Assembly: GCA_029881835.1 (NCBI GenBank)
Contig: JAOULV010000025.1
Span: 1-10,661, forward strand
DNA length: 10,661 nt
DNA from: Rhodospirillaceae bacterium
GTDB taxonomy: Bacteria; Pseudomonadota; Alphaproteobacteria; Rhodospirillales; Magnetovibrionaceae
Direction of reading: 5' to 3'
Below, one piece after another: positions 6,313 to 10,661 of the stretch; within the stretch, counting starts at the first letter, position 1, and the number at the start of each line of letters is the position of its first letter. The notes beneath the pieces are model-generated. The model was not told the origin of the DNA. It saw only the letters and a program-made list of their open reading frames with translations, and did not search any database. The position numbers and the translations under genes are program-made.

Positions 6313-6365
6313 TTTTGGCGGCAAAAAAATAGCCAAAAATGACCTAATATGTACATTTTTGGCGG
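6313..6365. repeat. TTTTGGCGG direct repeats with an inverted GCCAAAAATG copy
   Basis: TTTTGGCGG occurs at 6313-6321 and again at 6357-6365, exactly 44 bases apart (about four helical turns). Between them GCCAAAAATG (6332-6341) forms a perfect 10-bp inverted repeat with CATTTTTGGC (6354-6363) across 12 bases. Read on the minus strand this stem is followed by TATTTTTTT, giving a terminator shape that could shield dsrA from readthrough. Read as DNA, the three sites look like a cooperative operator. Which is correct cannot be told here. Confidence 0.5.
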
Positions 6366-6382
6366 AGGAATCGCCTTAATTC

Positions 6383-6419
6383 CCCCAAATTGGGGATAAA
6401 TATAGCTAAACTAGATACT
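6383..6419 (+). promoter_or_regulatory. Candidate promoter of the dioxygenase gene with a CCCCAA/TTGGGG palindrome
   Basis: CCCCAAATTGGGG (6383-6395) is a perfect palindrome with one central base. Its right arm gives TTGGGG as a weak -35, followed after 18 bases by GATACT (6414-6419, four of six consensus positions). A start near 6426 would leave a leader of about 20 bases before the ATG at 6445. The palindrome over the -35 could be a repressor or activator site. No known operator was recognised. Confidence 0.3.
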
Positions 6420-6444
6420 GCTGAATACGTGAGTATGAAATAAA

Positions 6445-7437
6445 ATGCCCTTAAATACCGATTTAGACCCAAACACGGTTTTGCTTACCGATGAAGATTT
6501 TGCAAAATCGCCATTTTCCCTTTGCGGTGGTGGCGAAAGCGACGCATACAGGGCTTGGCGTGAAGAAAAATTGGCTAATTTCCCGGATTTTTCAGAAATT
6601 ATTGTAGATGTAGGCGATGGCGCTGCCCTGACGCTGGCAGAATCAAAAAAGATACGATCCCTGCTAAAAAGTTGTGGAATGGCTATTTTCAGGGGTTCTG
6701 CGCCCATGGCCGGGTCGGGGGATGAAGCCCATGGCCGGGATATGGTCGCCGGGATTTCAAAGCACTATTGCCTTAAAAACCCCGATAAAAATCCTTACGC
6801 AGACGATGATGCCCTAACCCCGTTGCACGTTGCGGCAGGCAAGGCCAGAATTGAAGAAGGGCGCAAGCTTTACATACCTTACACCGACAAGGCGATAAAT
6901 TGGCACACAGACGGGTATTACAACCCGCCAGAACGAACAATAAGAACCATGCTCCTTTATTGCGTTCGCCCGGCCAAAAGCGGTGGCGCAAATATGTTGT
7001 TTGATCCTGAAATTGCATATTTGCTTATGCGAGATGCGGATGTTGAGATGGTCAAGGCCATGGCCCACCCCCAAGCGATGACCATTCCGGCCAATGAAAT
7101 AGATGAAGCGGTAACAAGAGAAGATGTCACCGGACCGGTGTTTTCAATTGATCGCCAGGATGGCTCTTTGCGCATGCGCTATACCGCAAGAAAGAAAAAT
7201 GTAATCTGGCGCGATGACGGCGATACAGCCAGGGCGCTTAAGTTTCTAGAAAACACGCTTTCTGAAGAAAACGCAAAAAATAACAAATTTATGTTTGAAT
7301 ATAGGTTAAAGGCAGGCGAGGGGCTTATATGTAACAATGCTCTTCATACGCGCACCTCATTTGTCGATGGTGAACAAGAAAGCGAAAAACGATTTATTTT
7401 GCGCGGACGCTACAGGCAACGCATAGCCCAAATATAG
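6445..7437 (+). CDS. TauD/TfdA-family Fe(II)/2-oxoglutarate-dependent dioxygenase, substrate unknown
   Basis: A 330-residue protein resembling the TauD/TfdA/gamma-butyrobetaine hydroxylase group. These soluble enzymes use Fe(II), O2 and 2-oxoglutarate to hydroxylate a substrate. The iron site is visible as His154-Thr-Asp156 in NWHTDGYYNPPERT and a distal His301 in NNALHTRTSF. Arg317 or Arg320 in RFILRGRYRQR is placed to bind the 2-oxoglutarate carboxylate. No signal peptide or membrane segment is seen. The ATG at 6445 has no strong ribosome binding site (only GAG about 12 bases upstream), so translation may be weak or the mRNA nearly leaderless. It is divergent from dsrA and is followed after 44 bases by a small gene, probably in one operon. 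A role in sulfonate use is conceivable because TauD releases sulfite, but nothing in the sequence proves it. Confidence 0.85.
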   Translation: MPLNTDLDPNTVLLTDEDFAKSPFSLCGGGESDAYRAWREEKLANFPDFSEIIVDVGDGAALTLAESKKIRSLLKSCGMAIFRGSAPMAGSGDEAHGRDMVAGISKHYCLKNPDKNPYADDDALTPLHVAAGKARIEEGRKLYIPYTDKAINWHTDGYYNPPERTIRTMLLYCVRPAKSGGANMLFDPEIAYLLMRDADVEMVKAMAHPQAMTIPANEIDEAVTREDVTGPVFSIDRQDGSLRMRYTARKKNVIWRDDGDTARALKFLENTLSEENAKNNKFMFEYRLKAGEGLICNNALHTRTSFVDGEQESEKRFILRGRYRQRIAQI

Positions 7438-7451
7438 CAACCACAGCAATC

Positions 7452-7465
7452 TTTGTTGCAACAAA
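7452..7465. repeat. Perfect 14-bp palindrome before the small 73-residue gene
   Basis: TTTGTTGCAACAAA is a perfect palindrome 15 bases after the dioxygenase stop codon and directly before the AAAAGGAG ribosome binding site of the next gene. It could be a dimeric regulator site or a small RNA fold limiting access to the ribosome binding site. It may also be chance. Confidence 0.35.
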
Positions 7466-7481
7466 AAGGAGCGATAAGTAA

Positions 7482-7703
7482 ATGAGTGCAGGCCATCAGT
7501 CCATAACGGACATCAAGGAAATTAATGCTCCGTGGAACAAGTTAGTAACCGTGCAAGAGGCAGTTTATGAAGGTGGATTTAAAATGGTTCGCTTGCGCAT
7601 AAAAGAAGGAAAGCGCTTTACCGACCTTGAGCTTGATAGCGAAACTGCAGAAAATTTGGCAGAATTATTGGGAAAATGGGCAAAAGATAACCCGGTAAAA
7701 TAA
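7482..7703 (+). CDS. Small conserved-looking hypothetical protein, possibly DUF6967-like
   Basis: A 73-residue protein with no known function. It has an N-terminal segment ITDIKEINAPW, a central beta-like part ending in MVRLRIKEGKRFTDLEL (about 35-51) and a C-terminal helix (52-69, ETAENLAELLGKWAKD). There are no cysteines, signal peptide or membrane segments. The pattern resembles small alphaproteobacterial proteins that I recall being grouped as DUF6967, but this is from memory. The start is well supported by AAGGAG about 10 bases before the ATG. It lies 44 bases after the dioxygenase gene in the same direction and is likely co-transcribed with it. It could be an accessory factor for the dioxygenase, which is inference only. 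Confidence 0.8.
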   Translation: MSAGHQSITDIKEINAPWNKLVTVQEAVYEGGFKMVRLRIKEGKRFTDLELDSETAENLAELLGKWAKDNPVK

Positions 7704-7828
7704 TTCTGATGATGTTTATATTTGTCGCATGTCAATTACGCTTAGGTGAATTATCTGTTAGTTTGCGCTCTTAAAAAATGCGTTTGTTTAAAAGCTTCGC
7801 GATAAATAATTTTTGGGGGGAGTTTACC

Positions 7829-8899
7829 TTGACTACCTTTTCGTCTTACCGCCGTCCACCGAATACGCACCGCATGAAAATAATGTCGACGTGGCTTTTT
7901 TCTGTAGCCGCCATGGTTTTTATTATGGTTGTCATAGGTGGATTAACCCGCCTTACCCATTCTGGTCTTTCGATGGTTGAATGGAAACTTTTTACAGGAT
8001 GGATACCGCCGTTAAGCGAAACCGATTGGGAAAACCTTTTTTCAAAATATCAAAACTTTCCCGAGTTCCATAAAAAAAATCCAGATATGACGGTAGATGG
8101 ATTTAAGTCAATTTTCTGGCTTGAATTCATTCATCGGTTTTGGGGGCGATTGATAGGGCTGGCATTTTTTGTTCCATACGCGTTGTTTCTGAGCAGGGCA
8201 TGGTTTCGACCAGGTGATGCGCTTTTTTGGAAGCTTACCGGATTGTTTGCCCTTGGGGGTGCGCAGGGGCTAATGGGGTGGTTTATGGTCATTAGCGGAA
8301 TGGTTGATCACCCCGATGTTAGTCAATATCGCCTAACTGCGCATTTTGCCCTAGCGCTTCTTATAATAGCAGCGCTGTTGTGGGTCGGGCTTTCACTTAT
8401 TAGGCCGGAACCACATTCAGATGTTCACCAAGACGCCACGCGTTTGCGTGCGGCCGGATTGTGGCTTTTTCTTCTTGTTTCCATTACGGCCGTTTCCGGT
8501 GGATTTGTTGCCGGAACCGATGCCGGGTTTGTTTTTAATACTTTCCCCCTTATGGATGGCGATTTTGTCCCGGGTGGAATATACGACCTCAGCCCATTTT
8601 GGTTATCGGCCTTTGAGGATGTAACAACCATACAGTTTAACCATAGGATATTGGCAGAAAGCATATTCGTTTTTGTTGGGGTATTTTGGGTTTTTTCCGC
8701 GCGCACCCATTTGGCCCCGACAACAAGACTGGCGATAAATTGGTTGGCCTTTACCACTATTGTGCAGGTCGCTTTGGGCATAACCACCTTGTTGCTTGCG
8801 GTTCCGGTATGGGCGGCAAGCCTGCATCAGGCGGTGGCGGTTTTGGTGTTTTCGGCTTGTCTGTGGGTTGTTTTTGAGATGAGAGCAGCTAAAAGTTGA
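7829..8899 (+). CDS. ctaA: Heme A synthase, COX15/CtaA family
   Basis: A polytopic membrane protein that oxidizes the C8 methyl of heme O to the formyl group of heme A for aa3-type cytochrome oxidases. Family motifs are plain: GGLTRLTHSGLSMVEWK, EFIHRFWGR, LTAHF, FNHRILAE and SLHQAVA. With a start at 7829 the conserved histidines are His102, His172, His272 and His333, in the pairwise pattern that binds two hemes. Eight hydrophobic segments are present, as in the family, and the sequence resembles the alphaproteobacterial and mitochondrial type. I prefer the TTG at 7829 (356 residues): GGAG lies 6 bases before it. An in-frame ATG at 7778 would add 17 residues (373 total) but has no ribosome binding site. 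No ctaB or oxidase subunit genes are visible nearby. Heme A oxidases would be the electron sink for sulfur oxidation. Confidence 0.95.
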   Translation: MTTFSSYRRPPNTHRMKIMSTWLFSVAAMVFIMVVIGGLTRLTHSGLSMVEWKLFTGWIPPLSETDWENLFSKYQNFPEFHKKNPDMTVDGFKSIFWLEFIHRFWGRLIGLAFFVPYALFLSRAWFRPGDALFWKLTGLFALGGAQGLMGWFMVISGMVDHPDVSQYRLTAHFALALLIIAALLWVGLSLIRPEPHSDVHQDATRLRAAGLWLFLLVSITAVSGGFVAGTDAGFVFNTFPLMDGDFVPGGIYDLSPFWLSAFEDVTTIQFNHRILAESIFVFVGVFWVFSARTHLAPTTRLAINWLAFTTIVQVALGITTLLLAVPVWAASLHQAVAVLVFSACLWVVFEMRAAKS

Positions 8900-8911
8900 T
8901 ATTTTTCAACT
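8894..8911 (+). terminator. Weak hairpin at the ctaA stop codon
   Basis: AGTTGA (8894-8899, including the ctaA stop) pairs with TCAACT (8906-8911) around a TATTTT loop, and CTTTCACT follows. The stem is short, AU-rich and lacks a clean U-tract, so terminator function is doubtful. Confidence 0.25.
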
Positions 8912-8939
8912 CTTTCACTACTGTTTTTGCTAGTGTTGC

Positions 8940-8969
8940 TTGTTTATGGGTAAAAAAGTCATCTACAAT
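8940..8969 (+). promoter_or_regulatory. Candidate sigma70-type promoter for the DHH-protease operon
   Basis: TTGTTT (8940-8945) and TACAAT (8964-8969, five of six consensus positions) are 18 bases apart. Transcription would begin near 8976, giving a leader of about 70 bases before the phosphoesterase gene. It is the best promoter-like pair in the 148-base gap after ctaA, where a new transcript is plausible. Confidence 0.4.
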
Positions 8970-9047
8970 GGCCAACACATGGTAAGCCTAGGCGTCAGCA
9001 TAAAAGGCACGGCGTATTGATTTTTTAGGGAACGAGGGATCCATCAA

Positions 9048-9983
9048 ATGAGCGATCATAAAAAATATCGTTTGGTTACACGAAGCGATTTTGACGGTTT
9101 GGTTTGTGCTATGCTGTTAAAGGAAATGGATTTGATTGAGGATATCAAATTCGTTCATCCAAAAGATATGCAAGATGGAACCATACTAATATCGGAAGAC
9201 GATATTACAACCAACCTTCCCTATGTTCCAGGCGTACACATTGCGTTTGATCACCACTCAAGCGAAATGGTTAGACTTGATGATATTCCGCCGAACCATG
9301 TAATTGATCCCGATGCACCGTCCGCAGCGCGCGTTGTTTATGATTATTACGGTGGCAAGGTTGAATTTAAAAACGTTTCCCTTGAAATGATGGAAGCTGT
9401 CGATAAGGCCGATTCAGCGCAATTCAATAAAGATGAAGTGTTAAATCCCGAAGGCTGGGTGCTTTTAAACTTTATTATGGATTCACGTACCGGTCTTGGA
9501 CGTTTCAAGGATTTCCGTATTTCAAACTATCAGCTGATGATGGAACTTATTGATTACTGCCGCGATCATAGCATCGATGAAATTTTAAAACTTCCAGATG
9601 TGGTTGAGCGCACAAAACTTTACAAAGAACATGAAAAACAAGCCAAGGAACAGATTGAACGTTGCGCAACGGTGCACGGTAATCTTGTTGTGCTTGACCT
9701 GCGCAAAGAAGATACAATTTACGCAACAAACCGTTTCATGATTTATGCAATGTATCCAGATACCAACATCTCAATTCATGTTATGTGGGGGCTCAATAAA
9801 CTTAACACCGTGTTTGCCACGGGCGGTTCAATCCTTAATCGCACCTCAAAAACCAACATTGGTGAACTTATGCTGGAATACGGTGGCGGCGGCCACCATG
9901 CTGCCGGCACCTGCCAGGTGGACAACGATGAAGCCGAAAAGGTTCTGGACGAACTTATTGCCCGGATAACTAAAAACGGATGA
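9048..9983 (+). CDS. DHH-family phosphoesterase (exopolyphosphatase/nanoRNase-like)
   Basis: A 311-residue cytoplasmic protein of the DHH superfamily, metal-dependent phosphoesterases that include exopolyphosphatases, nanoRNases and cyclic-dinucleotide hydrolases. Metal-binding motifs appear in order: SDFDG (Asp14, Asp16), FDHHSS (Asp68, His69, His70, the name-giving motif) and an Asp119/Asp122 segment (VDKADSAQ). The C-terminal DHHA1-type substrate-binding motif is GGGGHHAAGTCQV at about 279-291. The linker 150-210 is largely helical and charged. The substrate cannot be told from sequence: polyphosphate, short oligonucleotides and cyclic dinucleotides are all possible. The ATG at 9048 has GAGG about 10 bases upstream. 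Its stop overlaps the start of the next gene by ATGA, so it is co-translated with the S41 protease. Confidence 0.88.
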   Translation: MSDHKKYRLVTRSDFDGLVCAMLLKEMDLIEDIKFVHPKDMQDGTILISEDDITTNLPYVPGVHIAFDHHSSEMVRLDDIPPNHVIDPDAPSAARVVYDYYGGKVEFKNVSLEMMEAVDKADSAQFNKDEVLNPEGWVLLNFIMDSRTGLGRFKDFRISNYQLMMELIDYCRDHSIDEILKLPDVVERTKLYKEHEKQAKEQIERCATVHGNLVVLDLRKEDTIYATNRFMIYAMYPDTNISIHVMWGLNKLNTVFATGGSILNRTSKTNIGELMLEYGGGGHHAAGTCQVDNDEAEKVLDELIARITKNG

Positions 9984-10661
9984 AGCGCTTATCCCAGCTC
10001 TTGGCCTTTGCCTTGGGTGGGGTCATATCGATCGCCCTGCTACAATCTTTAAGCGCCTGCGCCCAAGGACAGGGGATTGCGGTTAATTTCGATCCGCACA
10101 TAACTTTTTCCAGCATAGATGTATCTGGAAAGAAAGAGGCCGATCGTTTTTATGCAGCTTTGGATAAATATTCCAACAACCTGAACGAAACCACCGAACG
10201 CGATCATTTTCGCGATGCATATCGCCATGTCCGTGCCAATTATGTGGCAACGCTAGATGATGCAAAAATTATTGATGCGGCAATAAAAGGTGTTGATGAC
10301 CTTAAATCCGCACAACACAGCACCGAGCCTGCAGTGTTGGTTGAGGCCGCGCTTGATTCAATGCTGGCTTCGCTTGATCCGCATTCCCAATACCTAAGCC
10401 CCGATGAATTAAAAGAGCGCAGAGTTTTTGCTAGTGGCGAATTTGGCGGCTTGGGAATTCAGGTAACAATGGAAGATGGTCTGGTCAAAGTAATAGCCCC
10501 AATTGAAGATACCCCCGCCGACAGGGCCGGAATAAAAGCGGGTGATCTTATATCGCATCTTGATGGCAACTCCATAAAAGACATGGCCTTATCAGATGCG
10601 GTAAAAATAATGCGCGGTCGCGTCGGAACAAAAATTCGCATAACAATTATTCGCGAGGGGG
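9980..10661 (+). CDS. S41-family C-terminal processing protease, N-terminal part with PDZ domain (3' truncated)
   Basis: The first 227 residues are visible; the catalytic Ser-Lys part lies past the right edge. S41/CtpA-type proteases act in the periplasm, trimming or degrading proteins from their C-termini. An N-terminal signal sequence is seen: KR, a hydrophobic stretch to about residue 23, then LSAC with Cys27, which fits a lipobox, so it may be a lipoprotein; ordinary signal cleavage at AQG is the alternative. The family segment SLDPHSQYLSPDEL (131-144) precedes a PDZ domain starting at GEFGGLGIQV (153), with APIEDTPADRAGIKAGDLI typical of its core. Between the signal and residue 120 lies a helical region with less usual sequence. 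The ATG at 9980 overlaps the DHH gene stop (ATGA). ORF continuity to the edge was checked by translation. Confidence 0.9.
   Translation, partial: MKRLSQLLAFALGGVISIALLQSLSACAQGQGIAVNFDPHITFSSIDVSGKKEADRFYAALDKYSNNLNETTERDHFRDAYRHVRANYVATLDDAKIIDAAIKGVDDLKSAQHSTEPAVLVEAALDSMLASLDPHSQYLSPDELKERRVFASGEFGGLGIQVTMEDGLVKVIAPIEDTPADRAGIKAGDLISHLDGNSIKDMALSDAVKIMRGRVGTKIRITIIREG

Larger units (their letters stand above)
5864..6444. promoter_or_regulatory. Divergent intergenic control region between dsrA and the dioxygenase gene
   Basis: This 581-base stretch is visibly AT-rich and has no reading frame with both a credible start and a credible protein. It must contain the promoter of dsrA (leftward) and of the dioxygenase gene (rightward). 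Within it are several TATAAT boxes on both strands, short inverted repeats, two hairpins near 6136-6186, a TTTTGGCGG repeat cluster near 6313-6365 and a short palindrome at 6383-6395, listed separately. Because AT-rich DNA gives TATAAT-like boxes by chance, individual promoter calls are weak. Confidence 0.75.

Noticed and set aside
6411..6707. 98-codon minus-strand frame over the start of the dioxygenase gene
   Set aside because: It lies opposite a protein with a clear family match and has no motif of its own.
8946..9020. 24-codon reading frame (MGKKVIYNGQ...) between ctaA and the DHH gene
   Set aside because: It has no ribosome binding site and begins inside the spacer of the candidate promoter, so it would probably not be transcribed from its start. 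Its peptide is unremarkable.
1..10661. Signs that the dsr block is a mobile island
   Set aside because: No integrase, transposase, tRNA with a flanking direct repeat, or insertion sequence ends are seen. By eye, base use in the dsr genes resembles that of the genes to the right.

Overview
The window looks like a chromosomal segment of a sulfur-oxidizing alphaproteobacterium, perhaps Rhodospirillales-like. This rests on three things: a dsr operon with the oxidative-type marker genes dsrEFH, a COX15-like heme A synthase of the type common in Alphaproteobacteria, and a moderate, slightly AT-leaning base composition judged by eye. Taxonomy is inferred, not tested. No tRNA, rRNA, CRISPR array, insertion sequence or integrase was seen.

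Left half (1-5863, minus strand): the genes read from right to left as dsrA, dsrB, dsrE, dsrF, dsrH, dsrC, dsrM and dsrK, and dsrK runs off the window edge. DsrAB is the siroheme sulfite reductase, working in reverse to oxidize reduced sulfur to sulfite. DsrEFH receives persulfide sulfur and passes it to DsrC. DsrC carries it as a persulfide or trisulfide on its two C-terminal cysteines. DsrM and DsrK are the membrane heme b subunit and the Fe-S, heterodisulfide-reductase-like subunit that link DsrC to the quinone pool. All key cysteines are present. Two GC-rich hairpins punctuate the operon, one between dsrB and dsrE and one after dsrC. The one after dsrC has a U-tract and looks like a partial terminator.

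Middle (5864-6444): a 581-base AT-rich region between divergent genes with no convincing gene. It holds several -10-like boxes on both strands, inverted repeats, a pair of hairpins that could end a short plus-strand transcript, a TTTTGGCGG repeat cluster and a CCCCAA/TTGGGG palindrome. It is the likely control region for dsrA and the divergent dioxygenase gene.

Right half (6445-10661, plus strand): a TauD/TfdA-like Fe(II)/2-oxoglutarate dioxygenase of unknown substrate, followed closely by a 73-residue conserved-looking protein. Then come heme A synthase ctaA (probably starting at a TTG), a DHH-family phosphoesterase, and the start of an S41-family C-terminal processing protease. The protease start codon overlaps the phosphoesterase stop codon, so these two are probably co-translated. 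Apart from ctaA supplying heme A to terminal oxidases, which would receive electrons from sulfur oxidation, there is no clear functional tie between the right half and dsr.
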